From Desulfopila inferna (GTDB lineage Bacteria > Desulfobacterota > Desulfobulbia > Desulfobulbales > Desulfocapsaceae), in assembly GCF_016919005.1 (NCBI RefSeq), contig NZ_JAFFQE010000002.1, forward strand, positions 558,001 through 622,000: a stretch of 64,000 bases of DNA, written 5' to 3'. The notes under the pieces are model-generated. The model was not told the origin of the DNA. It saw only the letters and a program-made list of their open reading frames with translations, and did not search any database. Made by a program: the position numbers and the translations under genes. Position 1 is the stretch's first letter; each line of letters opens with the position of its first letter. Below, in pieces: positions 1 to 8,690 of the stretch.

Positions 1-212
1 GTAAGAATTCAACAATGACGACATGGTAAAAAAGAACTCTTTATTTAGTAGCATACAAACCTTGCATCCCGCAACAAGTTATTCTATTGATGTCTTCCAT
101 TGAAATTTCGCATTATTCAGAATGAGCACCTCAACTTGGAGCTTCACCAACTGTCATTCCGGCACAGATAATGCAGTGCGTGACATGTCGATAATTTAAC
201 CAGGAGAAGACA

Positions 213-575
213 ATGAGCTCAACCATGACCAGGTTTTCGGATGCAGTTTATCACAGAAAAGACAAATATGACTTCGGCATGACTGTCTTTACCCGAAGGG
301 ACCTGAAAGTACTGCTTTTAATCGATGGAAAAAAGACGGTTGCCGAGATTTCCGGCATCCTCGCCTCTGATACCTCTTCGCTGACGCCCCATTTTGTAAG
401 ACTTGTTCAATTAGGGCTGATCCAAACAGAAGACGGCAGCGTTTCGGCAGAAGTCGACGATCTCATCTTCAGCGAACGCCCCGAACCTCGGCTGGATTTA
501 CCATTACCGCTCCGATATGATTCCTTTGGCCTCTTTCTCTCCACCTGGCAGCCTTCAACTCTGCCGGATCAATGA
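213..575 (+). CDS. small winged-helix-like protein, unknown function
   Basis: A 120-residue protein with no signal peptide or membrane segment. Residues about 27-75 (DLKVLLLIDGKKTVAEI, then SSLTPHFVRLVQLGLI) read like a small winged helix: a repeat of short helices followed by a 'leucine-gly-leu' wing, as in proteins that tether or modulate regulators. The start is supported by an AGGAGA ribosome binding site six bases upstream. It converges with the sigma-54 activator gene, overlapping its 3' end by a few bases, so the two do not share a transcript. I do not recognise a named family; the fold call is inference from pattern only. Confidence 0.7.
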   Translation: MSSTMTRFSDAVYHRKDKYDFGMTVFTRRDLKVLLLIDGKKTVAEISGILASDTSSLTPHFVRLVQLGLIQTEDGSVSAEVDDLIFSERPEPRLDLPLPLRYDSFGLFLSTWQPSTLPDQ

Positions 576-2131
576 AGTTCGACACCGTACCTCTTTATCT
601 TCTTGAGGAGCCCCTGCCGGGTTATTTTCAATAGCCCGGCAGCCTTCGATTTATTACCCGCTGCCTTTTTCATGGCCCTTTCGATTAGCTCTACCTCTAA
701 CATTTTCACTTGATCGGGTATGCTCAGTTCCAAGCCCTTCTCCACCGCCCCAAAAGCTCCGGATGTATAAAACGATGCCAGCTCTCGTGAGCAATTATCG
801 GGGACGATAAGCTCTCCGTCAGTAGTCAGGGCTACCAGCCTCTCTACTTCCTTGCGCAACTGACGGACATTGCCAGGCCAGCTGTATTTCTCGAAAAGAT
901 CAAGTATCTCCTGGGAAAAGCCACTGATATTCTTACTGAAAAGTTTATTGGTTTCTTCCAGAAAGTGAATAGCCAGGGGCAAAATATCTTCCTTCCGCTC
1001 CCGCAGCGGCGGAACCAGGATTTCCACGGAAAACAAACGGAAGAAGAGATCTTCACGAAAATTTCCGCTCTTCACTTCCGCCGACAGATCCTTATTGGTG
1101 GCACTTATCAGCCGAAAATTGTATTTGACAACTTTGCTGCTGCCGAGCCTGGTTCCCTCCCCCTCCTGGATGGCCCGCAGAAACTTCGGTTGAATCTGCA
1201 GAGGCATCTCGGCGATTTCGTCCAGAAAAAGAGTGCCTTCTTCGGCCTCTTCAAAACGTCCTTTCCTGGGGCTGTCCGCTCCGGTAAAGGCGCCCTTTTC
1301 ATGACCAAAAAATTCCGTTTCCACGAGATTTTCCGGGATACAGGCGCAATTGACGGCGACAAACGGCTGCTTGCGAAGGCCGGCTTTTTCATGAACCATT
1401 CTGGCAATAAGTTCCTTGCCCGTCCCATTCTCTCCCTGAATAACCACATTTATCGGGGTGGCGCCGACGACGCGCACGAGATCCAGGACCTCTCGCATTG
1501 CCGGGCTCTCCGCGATAAAGACGGAACCGCGCACAGAATACTGATCCAGCCGATCCACCTCCTGATCAAGATAATCTGCAATTCTCAGTATCTCTTTATT
1601 AAGAACTATGGCCTCGATCGAGATCGACAGATAATGGGCCACCTCTTCAAGCTGAGCAAGATCGTCTTCACCAAAGCCGCTGTTATCATTTTTATTCAGG
1701 AGCTGAATCGCACCGGAAACACCGTTACCACTCATGCTCTTGATGGGTGAACAGATCATATTCCTGCTGATATAACCAGTCTGTTCGGCTATATATTCAT
1801 GGAAGCCGCTATGAGCTTCAAGATTATTCTCAATAAGGCTTCTCCCGGTACTTATAACCCGGCCCACCAGACTGCCATCCAGAGGGGCTTCAATCTGCGT
1901 CTCACTCAAGCCGGTTCCGTATATGGAACAAATGCGGTTGCTGCCGATATCAATAATGTAGATCGTGCATCTTTCAACATTCATCAGCTTGGGCAGCATC
2001 CGCGTATGAAAGGTGACAAAGGCTCTGTAGTCTTCCATAGCCCAGGAAGAAGCGAGCTGAAGGTACTGCTGCCTCAGAACCGCCAGGCTTTTTCTGGAAG
2101 ACAGGGAATACGGAGAGTGATCAAAGGACAT
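569..2131 (-). CDS. sigma-54-dependent activator, GAF-AAA+-Fis
   Basis: An enhancer-binding protein that would activate RNA polymerase carrying sigma-54. Domains: a GAF sensor at about residues 30-185; an AAA+ core with Walker A GENGTGKE at 233-240, the sigma-54 contact loop GAFTGA, a Walker B ending TLFLDEIAEM, and the sensor motif WPGNVRQL; and a C-terminal Fis-type helix-turn-helix (GNKSKAAGLLKITRQGLLKK). There is no receiver domain, so control is likely through a ligand of the GAF domain rather than phosphorylation. Its target promoter is not obvious. It is transcribed away from the 2.1-2.65 kb intergenic region, where a divergent target could lie. Confidence 0.95.
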   Translation of the reverse strand: MSFDHSPYSLSSRKSLAVLRQQYLQLASSWAMEDYRAFVTFHTRMLPKLMNVERCTIYIIDIGSNRICSIYGTGLSETQIEAPLDGSLVGRVISTGRSLIENNLEAHSGFHEYIAEQTGYISRNMICSPIKSMSGNGVSGAIQLLNKNDNSGFGEDDLAQLEEVAHYLSISIEAIVLNKEILRIADYLDQEVDRLDQYSVRGSVFIAESPAMREVLDLVRVVGATPINVVIQGENGTGKELIARMVHEKAGLRKQPFVAVNCACIPENLVETEFFGHEKGAFTGADSPRKGRFEEAEEGTLFLDEIAEMPLQIQPKFLRAIQEGEGTRLGSSKVVKYNFRLISATNKDLSAEVKSGNFREDLFFRLFSVEILVPPLRERKEDILPLAIHFLEETNKLFSKNISGFSQEILDLFEKYSWPGNVRQLRKEVERLVALTTDGELIVPDNCSRELASFYTSGAFGAVEKGLELSIPDQVKMLEVELIERAMKKAAGNKSKAAGLLKITRQGLLKKIKRYGVELH

Positions 2132-2650
2132 ATGTAAACCCTATTTACAGTAGTTGATGAGCATCGGAGACACGCGGGTATCCGACGTAAAGATTTGAGA
2201 TGCCCTACTTTATGTGGAGGCATCATAATGGAGTACGGTACAATTGTCAAAAGGCAATTTTGATAAAATTGTCTTTATTTACAGTATAATCAACCACAAT
2301 TCAGAGAAACGGACAAAAGATGCCGCCAGTTTTGCGGAGTACATTGCCGGCAGGATACTTTTTTGGCGAAGAGGACCCGGCCTCTTTGTTTATATATTCG
2401 TTAAGGAAACTACGTTTACGTTTTTCGCCGGCTGGGTCTTCAAAGGAAGATTGATATCCAGAATTGGAACAGTCATTCTTAACAATATAAATGTTTGTTA
2501 TTTTAGATTCTTATCAAACATACACAGGATTTCCGGTCAAAAATCATCTTCTCAAGACGAAATATTGCCATCTGGTATATTTACTGCAACAACCTTTCTG
2601 ACAGGTAATTGTTCAAACATGTTTTTAGATTGTATCGACAGTAAGGAAAT
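2132..2650. other. intergenic region, mostly featureless
   Basis: About 520 bases without a gene I can support. It contains a short palindrome (CAATTTT...AAAATTG near 2256-2272) and, just before it, a strong GGAGG site seven bases ahead of an 11-codon reading frame at 2228-2263 (MEYGTIVKRQF). The longer reading frame across 2244-2654 has an amino-acid composition unlike a real protein and no ribosome binding site. Confidence 0.5.
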
Positions 2651-2842
2651 ATGAAGAATCAGCAAAAGCAGAATTTTCGGCCGATAGGTCGTGGTTTTAT
2701 AGTCAATACTCCCTTCCCGGGAGGGCCGGCAGGAAGATCATTGGCAATGGCCTATATAGATCAGAATAACAAAAGGTATGTCGAGGTTAACGGCAATATC
2801 GAACCTTTGGAAGAAAAACACAGTTTTCTGGCGGTTGATTAA
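2651..2842 (+). CDS. small hypothetical protein, 63 residues
   Basis: A possible small gene. The start ATG follows AAGGAAAT at short spacing. The product is hydrophilic, with a Gly/Pro-rich stretch (NTPFPGGPAGRS) followed by a segment that looks foldable (AMAYIDQNNKRYVEVNG). No cysteines, signal peptide or known motif. It is followed by a palindromic repeat at 2977-3084 and the convergent cyclase gene. A chance reading frame of this size is quite possible, so confidence is low; conservation in relatives would decide. Confidence 0.35.
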   Translation: MKNQQKQNFRPIGRGFIVNTPFPGGPAGRSLAMAYIDQNNKRYVEVNGNIEPLEEKHSFLAVD

Positions 2843-2976
2843 GCCGGTGCTGTCTGTATTGAGAGGACTTTAATAATTTAACGGGTATCACTAATCCCCT
2901 GAAGCTAAAATCTCTTATCCGGAGAATTATTGAAGTTCTTTCAATGCAGACAGTTCCCTCCTCTTTTATCATCAGT

Positions 2977-3084
2977 GATGAACTCGTAAAAAGCCCGATC
3001 TGCGTTGTTGTAGATCGGGCTTTCTCGGTCTGCGCTTATCACAAAGTCCATTTAGGCAGTTTCGATGACTTTTTATAAGAGTAT
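2977..3084. repeat. TCGTAAAAA-family palindromic repeat, copy 1
   Basis: Begins GATGAACTCGTAAAAAG and ends with its imperfect complement (CTTTTTATAAGAGTATC). Inside is an 11-bp stem, AAGCCCGATCT / AGATCGGGCTT at 2991-3022, that could also act as a transcription terminator for the convergent genes on either side. Related copies occur at 6060, 8361, 8541, 28770, 34780, 53361, 55235 and 57021. Confidence 0.75.
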
Positions 3085-3086
3085 CG

Positions 3087-5714
3087 TCAGTGAATTTTAA
3101 CCACATCAGATCCCATTGAAACTACCGGCGAGATCGGCTCCTCAAGGAGATAGTCCGTCTCCACCTCATAGACATTGACCAGAGAAGAATCGAGTTTCTT
3201 CAGTCCATAAGGACGGGTCCGCACAACACTCTTTACCTGATGATAAGTCGCCTCGCCGATCAGGATTGAGTTTGCCTTGTTACGGGTTAGATCCTGCAGC
3301 CTGAAGGTCTCGTTCACTACATCGCCGATAACCGTATATTCCATCTTTTTGGAAAAACCGATATTCCCGACAATCGCCTCACCGGTGTTGATGCTGATAC
3401 CGATTTTGAGCGGCACACCGCATCTGTCTACCGAGAGAATACTCAGTTTTTCCATAGCCTGTATCATTTCCTGGGCCGCCAGCACCGCATCGAGAGCAGG
3501 ATTGGCCGTTGAGGCCGGAGCTCCGAATATGGCCAGCATTCCGTCGCCAAGATATTTGTCGAGCAACCCCTTATGCTTGATTATGATATTTCCCAGCCGA
3601 CAGAAGAAATGATTGAGGATATGAACAACGTCTTCAGTCGAGGCCTCCTTAGACATCTTGGTATATCCTCGTATATCGACATTAAAGACAGTAACGATCT
3701 TCCGCTCGCTTACCGCCATCTGATCGGCTTCACCTCTTTCGAGAATCTTCAACACAATCTCTTCGGGAACATATTTTTGAAAGATCGTTCTGATAAACTT
3801 CTCTTTCTTGGCAATATGACTCGATTCGCTGTACAACCGGGTATTCTCCAGGGCGATAGCCGTCGAGGCGGCCACTGCCTTGACCGTCTGCATATCATCC
3901 TGTGAGAACGGTTTGCCGATCCTGTTGAGCAATTCAATTACACCTATGACCCTTCCTCCCGATATTAACGGGACAGAGAGCAGGCTGCGGGTTTCAAAGC
4001 CGGTTTTTTCATCGACAATGGATAAAAAATGGGGGTTGTCCCGGGTATCATCGACAATGACGGGTTCTCCGGTTGCCACCACATATCCGGCTACACCATG
4101 ATTAAGAGTGAATTTTTGTTTCTTCAACTCCTTGCTGAACGCGCCTATTGCAGCCTCCACAACCAGAGCGTCAAACTCCAGCAGCATGATACTGCCTGCT
4201 TCAACATTTATCAGATCGGCTATTCTCTCCAGTATGTAGGTCAATACTTTGTTGGCCCTGATGGTATGTGATGTCAGAGCTCCACCGATTTTGTTGAAAA
4301 TTTCCAGCTCTGCTCTTTTTGCCCTTTCTCTTGCGAAAATCTTTGACTGCTCTATGGCTATGGCGACGGCCATGGCAATCATAGAAAAAATGCGCTTTTC
4401 CCTTTGTCCGAATCCGGATTTTTTTTCACTGCCGAGACAAATAGAACCTATTGTCCTGCCGCTGCTGTTGAGTCCCGCCAGCACACATGACTTCAAAGCC
4501 AGATGCTGAAATAATTTCTTCTCACAGAACTCCCGCCGTGTCATGAGATTATCTATCGATATAATCTGGTCCGAATGCGCCGCGAGGTGGAAAAGTGACT
4601 TTTTGGTCTGGATTCGCTTCCCCGTTTTAACTTCGGGGGCGTATTTACTGAAGGAATGTGAAAGGTAGAGATGCTTTCCGGAGTCGTCCTTCAAGGCAAG
4701 ACCAATCCAGTGATGAGGAAGTATCTCTCCGATCTTCTGAGCGATAATTGCCAGAAGATCATTTTTCCCTGGGTTGGAGCTCAGGACCTTGATAATGGAA
4801 AGGATTACCTTCAATTCCTGGTCGGTTTCCTTTTTTCTGGAATCGATTTCCTTCATTTTCAAAGCATTACCGATACTCAGAAAATAAGTACTCAAAAATT
4901 CGAGGGTTCTCTCATCCCAGTTTTGCTGCGCCCCCGAGGCCAGCAGTGCAACAGCCGTAGTGGAACCGAACCGGCAAAAGGGAATTATTGCAGCTGAGCT
5001 GCATTCCGCAGCAAAGTAATTTCTCCACTCCGCGCTATCTTCTTCCTGGAGGATCATCGGAATATTCTGCTGAATCGTTTTTCGCCAGGGGAAGGAGCTG
5101 AAGCTGAAGGATTGATTTTTCTGCAGAGTAAGACCTGCACCTCGCTTCAAATTGCAGACCCCATGATTACCGGAGATAAAAAGGATAACGCCCCCTGCCG
5201 CTTCCGCCACCTCAATGGAACGCTCCAACGCAGTCAAGGCAAGCGACTGAGGCGTGACCTGGAGGGCGGAGAGCCCGCCGAGCTCCCGCAGGGCGTGAAT
5301 CTCGTTCATTCTTCTGCTTAGAGAATCTCCTGTTATTTTTATATTCTCACTCATCTTGTCGGCGAAGGCCGAAATATTCTCCAGCTCATCCTCACCAATC
5401 TTTCCGAACCGATCAAAGGTCTTCAGCGTGTCGGCCATCCGGTTTTCCACTCTGACAATGCCATTGGAAATCTGACGCATTATCAGATAGCCGAAAAAGG
5501 TGGAAATCAGCAGGCCCAGAAGGCTGTACAGCAACTCATTGGTACCAAAGAGATCTGTTTTGACGCTCAAAAAAAAGAGGCCCAGCAAGGGACCCAAAAA
5601 GAAGAGCCCAAAGGCCATCGTCAGCCGATAGAGAACGCTATTGGAGCGAAAAGAGAGAAATTTTTTCACCTCTTTGTTATGTAAAATACCAGCCAGGTCT
5701 CGCATTCTCGACAA
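3087..5714 (-). CDS. membrane GAF-domain class III adenylate/guanylate cyclase
   Basis: An 875-residue signalling enzyme expected to make a cyclic nucleotide, probably cAMP, from the nucleoside triphosphate. Two hydrophobic segments lie at about residues 27-50 and 60-78. GAF-like domains follow at roughly 140-280, 305-450 and 475-625, and a class III cyclase core at about 670-850. The core shows the metal aspartates in VFNVDIRGYTKMS and GDGMLAIFGAP and the conserved MEYTVIGDVVN stretch. The GAF segments include LLSVPLISGGRVIGVIELLN, typical of small-molecule sensing. A cNMP-binding protein encoded at 26.9-28.8 kb is a possible receiver of its product, though this link is only inferred from the shared window. 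Confidence 0.92.
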   Translation of the reverse strand: MSRMRDLAGILHNKEVKKFLSFRSNSVLYRLTMAFGLFFLGPLLGLFFLSVKTDLFGTNELLYSLLGLLISTFFGYLIMRQISNGIVRVENRMADTLKTFDRFGKIGEDELENISAFADKMSENIKITGDSLSRRMNEIHALRELGGLSALQVTPQSLALTALERSIEVAEAAGGVILFISGNHGVCNLKRGAGLTLQKNQSFSFSSFPWRKTIQQNIPMILQEEDSAEWRNYFAAECSSAAIIPFCRFGSTTAVALLASGAQQNWDERTLEFLSTYFLSIGNALKMKEIDSRKKETDQELKVILSIIKVLSSNPGKNDLLAIIAQKIGEILPHHWIGLALKDDSGKHLYLSHSFSKYAPEVKTGKRIQTKKSLFHLAAHSDQIISIDNLMTRREFCEKKLFQHLALKSCVLAGLNSSGRTIGSICLGSEKKSGFGQREKRIFSMIAMAVAIAIEQSKIFARERAKRAELEIFNKIGGALTSHTIRANKVLTYILERIADLINVEAGSIMLLEFDALVVEAAIGAFSKELKKQKFTLNHGVAGYVVATGEPVIVDDTRDNPHFLSIVDEKTGFETRSLLSVPLISGGRVIGVIELLNRIGKPFSQDDMQTVKAVAASTAIALENTRLYSESSHIAKKEKFIRTIFQKYVPEEIVLKILERGEADQMAVSERKIVTVFNVDIRGYTKMSKEASTEDVVHILNHFFCRLGNIIIKHKGLLDKYLGDGMLAIFGAPASTANPALDAVLAAQEMIQAMEKLSILSVDRCGVPLKIGISINTGEAIVGNIGFSKKMEYTVIGDVVNETFRLQDLTRNKANSILIGEATYHQVKSVVRTRPYGLKKLDSSLVNVYEVETDYLLEEPISPVVSMGSDVVKIH

Positions 5715-5816
5715 TCCGTGAAAGCTTGAGGTTATAGATCAGGTTCGGAGACCCCGGGAACGGGGCTTCTCGTAGTCTGCTCTTATCAAGACGCCATCAT
5801 GTTTTTACTTTTTTGG

Positions 5817-5960
5817 TAACTATTCAGCAAAGAGCAGGAAACCAGCAGCTTAGCTAGATCTGTAACTGTTCAACGCAGTCCGGGTAAGCACCTTGACGGG
5901 CATAAACTCCGACTCCGGATGTGCGCAGGTAAGCGCAGATGGGGTGCTGCTGAATAGTTA
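5817..5960. repeat. MITE-like element with 13-bp perfect terminal repeats (TAACTATTCAGCA family)
   Basis: TAACTATTCAGCA at 5817-5829 is repeated in perfect inverted form, TGCTGAATAGTTA, at 5948-5960. The 144-bp unit has no coding capacity. Its interior (GTAAGCACCTTGACGGG) resembles a stretch at about 37030-37060, which may be a decayed relative. A non-autonomous transposable element is the simplest reading. Confidence 0.7.
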
Positions 5961-6059
5961 GTTTTTTGAAGCTATGCTGCTCCTGTTGTTGATAGTGACA
6001 TTATATTAGTTGCAAATCAAGTGATATGTTAAAGAGATACGAACAAAATCAGGCAAGCT

Positions 6060-6158
6060 GGCTAGATAAAAAGCCCGATCTCCTGCGCCTTGTATATCGA
6101 GCTTTTTATCTAGCCATCTGTAATCTTTGTGGCAACTTTTTCTTTTTACGAGGTTATC
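6060..6158. repeat. TCGTAAAAA-family palindromic repeat, copy 2
   Basis: Contains a 15-bp perfect inverted repeat, GGCTAGATAAAAAGC at 6060-6074 with GCTTTTTATCTAGCC at 6101-6115, followed by the family's right end TTTTTACGAGGTTATC. In RNA it forms a stable hairpin ahead of the sigma factor gene. The whole 5715-6359 gap holds only this and the element at 5817-5960. Confidence 0.75.
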
Positions 6159-6359
6159 AAGATAATCTCGTAACAAATCCTACCCGCGGTCTTTCCCAGT
6201 TCAGCTGAATATAAAAAAACAGCTGCCAGTTCACTAAAGTTTTTACAGCGCGGTACCGATAAAAAATGTCAGACCAAGGTGTTGTGGTTATTCGGAATAC
6301 AGGGCCGATTAAGCACCGGCCTCTTTAATAGAAGCGTCTTTTTTATCTGCATAGAATCA

Positions 6360-7610
6360 ATGAAGCATAGAGTGACTCCACAGGAATCCCCAGTAAGCTC
6401 AAACACCAGTGACGCCGGCGAATTGACCCGCCTGCAAAGCCTGCTTCATCAACAGCATCTCAATATCATTGATCTTCTTCGCACGGCACCTTCCACTCTT
6501 TCTTTTGCAGAGAGGGTAAAAAAGATTGGTTTGAGTCCATCGCTTGAGAAGAAAATTCTTTCCACCCAGAGTTATGGTACCGATAGCTGGTCTCCGGGTA
6601 AACACCGCCTCAATGAAAATAATGAGAAGGAGTTAGCCGGCGAAGTCCTCCTGGCCCGGCATGCCTTTACCCGCCTTGTCTTTGAAAATAAAGTCTTCCG
6701 ACAAGCTGCTCTCACCATTATTCAGAATATATATCTCTTCAGGCAGCGGAAAATTTTCTTCGGCAGCTCTGATATTTCTGGAGAAAAGGAGCGGCAGGAA
6801 GCCCTGCTGCTGTTCAGCGGTTCTCCGGCGAGAAACTCCATACCGCTGGGAAAAACCTTCCAGCATCTGATTCTCGCCCGGGTATGGGATCGGATAATCA
6901 GTCAGGCCAGCAATAGTTTTCTCGACAGCAAACCGTTCGCGGAACTTCATGAAGTGGTGGAACGACTCAATACCCTGCGAAATATTTACATGCTGTTGTC
7001 AATGGGCCTGGTCCGAAAGCTGACAAGGAATATCGGTTCGATATACCGGCAATCGATCGGCCCCGAAGATGCACACCAGATCGGAAGTTTCGGCGTAGCC
7101 CGAGCGGCCTACCGTTATCATCCCTCCTCCGGGCTTCGTTTTTCAACCTACGCCTCTCACTGGATCCTCAAAGAGATACAGAGGCAGGCCCTGGAGGGTC
7201 GCTTGATTCGCATTTCCTCAAATCTGGTGGAAAAAATATCCCGCCAGGCAAGGGCAGAGGAAGACAGCGAAAACGATAGTGCTTTCCATCAGCTTTGCCG
7301 GGCAACCGCCCAGCTGCACCTCTCTCCTGAACATGCCGACCTCCACCGGCAGCCTGATCCGTTTGACTGCCCGGACGACCGGCTGGAAAATGAAGAAACA
7401 CACCGCCTTCTTCTGGAGGCTGTCGAAACCGTACTCTCCGGCAAAAGTGCTGATGTGATCATGCGGCGCTATGGACTCGGATCATACCGGGGCCGGGAAC
7501 AGTCGGTCATCGACATCGGAAAGATGTATGGTGTCACCAGAGGCAGCATCTATCAGCTTGAACTGACTGCCCTGAAAAAGCTGCGAAGCTATATTTCCTC
7601 TCGCGTCTGA
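6360..7610 (+). CDS. divergent sigma-70 family RNA polymerase sigma factor
   Basis: A sigma factor of about 416 residues that would direct RNA polymerase to a special promoter class. Region 2 is seen at about residues 220-275: EDAHQIGSFGVARAAYRYHP, then FSTYASHWILKEIQRQ, matching the usual 'I-x-G-x-x-G-L-x-x-A' and 'FSTYA-x-x-WI' pattern. Region 4 is at the C-terminus (VIDIGKMYGVTRGSIYQLE plus LKKLRSY). The first ~190 residues are unlike region 1 of RpoD or RpoS. I start at 6360 (MKHRVTPQ), because the in-frame ATG at 6279 would add a hydrophobic, atypical leader; neither start has a clear ribosome binding site. No anti-sigma gene is adjacent. Confidence 0.85.
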   Translation: MKHRVTPQESPVSSNTSDAGELTRLQSLLHQQHLNIIDLLRTAPSTLSFAERVKKIGLSPSLEKKILSTQSYGTDSWSPGKHRLNENNEKELAGEVLLARHAFTRLVFENKVFRQAALTIIQNIYLFRQRKIFFGSSDISGEKERQEALLLFSGSPARNSIPLGKTFQHLILARVWDRIISQASNSFLDSKPFAELHEVVERLNTLRNIYMLLSMGLVRKLTRNIGSIYRQSIGPEDAHQIGSFGVARAAYRYHPSSGLRFSTYASHWILKEIQRQALEGRLIRISSNLVEKISRQARAEEDSENDSAFHQLCRATAQLHLSPEHADLHRQPDPFDCPDDRLENEETHRLLLEAVETVLSGKSADVIMRRYGLGSYRGREQSVIDIGKMYGVTRGSIYQLELTALKKLRSYISSRV

Positions 7611-7639
7611 AAGAAAATCTGTTTGGGTTTAGCGATGCT

Positions 7640-8356
7640 TTACTCCGCAATGGTCTTTTCAATTTCCATCTGCATCTGTTCGATTACCGCAACAGGATCC
7701 GCTGCCTGAGTTATCGGCCGCCCCACTACAACATGATCGGCACCATCGCCGATCGCTCTTTCAGCGGTGACGATTCTTTTCTGATCATCGCCGCCATCCG
7801 TTACATTGGCGCCCGGTCTAATTCCGGGTGTGACGATCAAAAGCTTCTCTCCCAAATCCCGGCGCAGCCTACCGGCCTCAAGCCCTGAGGAGACAACACC
7901 ATCACAGCCAAGCTCCAAAGCCCTTTGAGCTCGATAGAAAACCAGCTCTTCAACCGTCTGCGTCATCCCCATGGCCCGCATATCCTCTTCACCGAAGCTG
8001 GTCAGCACGGTAACGGCAAGAAGCTGCATATCTCCCTTTGCCTGGAGAGCTGCCCTGATAATAGGATCATTGCCGTGTATCGTCGCCAGGCTGACTCCAC
8101 GGTTGTTGACCTGCTCAACGGCAAGCTTTACCGTTTCCGGAATATCAAAAAATTTCAAATCAAGCATTACCTTGTGCCCCCGGTCGAGGATCCAGTCCAC
8201 GCTATTGAACCAGTTGGCCATAAACAGCTGGAGACCGACCTTGAAATAGCCGACATGCGACTCGCAGCGTTTTACCACATCCCGTGCTTTTTCATCGGAA
8301 TCGACATCAAGGGCCACAATGATCCGTTCATTCAAAGGTATTTTTTTGTAATTCAT
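7640..8356 (-). CDS. pyrF: orotidine 5'-phosphate decarboxylase
   Basis: Decarboxylates OMP to UMP, the last step of pyrimidine synthesis. The 238-residue product has the family's opening beta strand (RIIVALDVDS), the catalytic Lys-Asp network in VMLDLKFFDIPETV, and the phosphate-binding end (VTPGIRPG...DDQKRI and DHVVVGRPIT). I start at 8356 (MNYKKIPLNERI); reading further upstream adds about 61 residues unlike the family. The ribosome binding site, ACGAGG ten bases ahead, is contributed by the end of a TCGTAAAAA-family repeat. Standalone gene. Confidence 0.95.
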   Translation of the reverse strand: MNYKKIPLNERIIVALDVDSDEKARDVVKRCESHVGYFKVGLQLFMANWFNSVDWILDRGHKVMLDLKFFDIPETVKLAVEQVNNRGVSLATIHGNDPIIRAALQAKGDMQLLAVTVLTSFGEEDMRAMGMTQTVEELVFYRAQRALELGCDGVVSSGLEAGRLRRDLGEKLLIVTPGIRPGANVTDGGDDQKRIVTAERAIGDGADHVVVGRPITQAADPVAVIEQMQMEIEKTIAE

Positions 8357-8360
8357 ATTA

Positions 8361-8380
8361 TAATGACCTCGTAAAAAGTG
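8361..8380. repeat. TCGTAAAAA-family repeat end, copy 3a
   Basis: TAATGACCTCGTAAAAAGTG directly upstream of pyrF. Read on the minus strand it supplies the ACGAGG that serves as the pyrF ribosome binding site. A second end of the same family, in the same orientation, lies at 8541-8592. Confidence 0.55.
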
Positions 8381-8456
8381 TTTCAGATGACTCCATGCCT
8401 TCCTCACGCTGAAGACATTAAGGATGGGATGTGTCCCTACAGAGATATTTTTAAGA

Positions 8457-8482
8457 CAGTGTCTGTCCAGGAATAAGTAATT
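8457..8482. repeat. CAGTGTCTGT-family repeat end, partial copy
   Basis: CAGTGTCTGTCCAGGAATAA matches the left ends of the elements at 21875 and 25654. No matching right end was found nearby, so this is a solo or truncated copy. Confidence 0.55.
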
Positions 8483-8540
8483 TTGTGTATAATCTACCAT
8501 TATTCCACAGAAAAAAAAGTGATTTTCTTTAAAACACAAT

Positions 8541-8592
8541 CTCGTAAAAATTCGTCTAAGTTGCCGAAATCGACCTCTGCGCTTATCGCGAG
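8541..8592. repeat. TCGTAAAAA-family repeat end, copy 3b
   Basis: CTCGTAAAAATTCG followed by CTCTGCGCTTATCGCGAG, a tail shared with copies at 2977 and 28770. It lies in the divergent region between pyrF and the MBL hydrolase gene. Confidence 0.5.
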
Positions 8593-8602
8593 GGCATCAA
8601 CT

Positions 8603-8630
8603 TTGACATTCTGTTATTTGCTCATAATGT
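8603..8630 (+). promoter_or_regulatory. sigma-70 promoter candidate for the MBL hydrolase
   Basis: TTGACA at 8603-8608 and TAATGT at 8625-8630 with a 16-bp spacer, about 60 bases upstream of the gene starting at 8691. Confidence 0.5.
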
Positions 8631-8690
8631 TGTAGTTTTACTTCACCTAAAATTCGGTTCAGCTATTTTACAGCCATCAGGAGGAGAGAC

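Noticed and set aside
965-1750. 261-codon open frame on the plus strand inside the sigma-54 activator gene
   Set aside because: Antisense shadow of the AAA+ gene; no ribosome binding site and no recognisable fold.
2244-2654. 136-codon frame in the intergenic region
   Set aside because: Aromatic-rich, no ribosome binding site, no pattern of a real protein.
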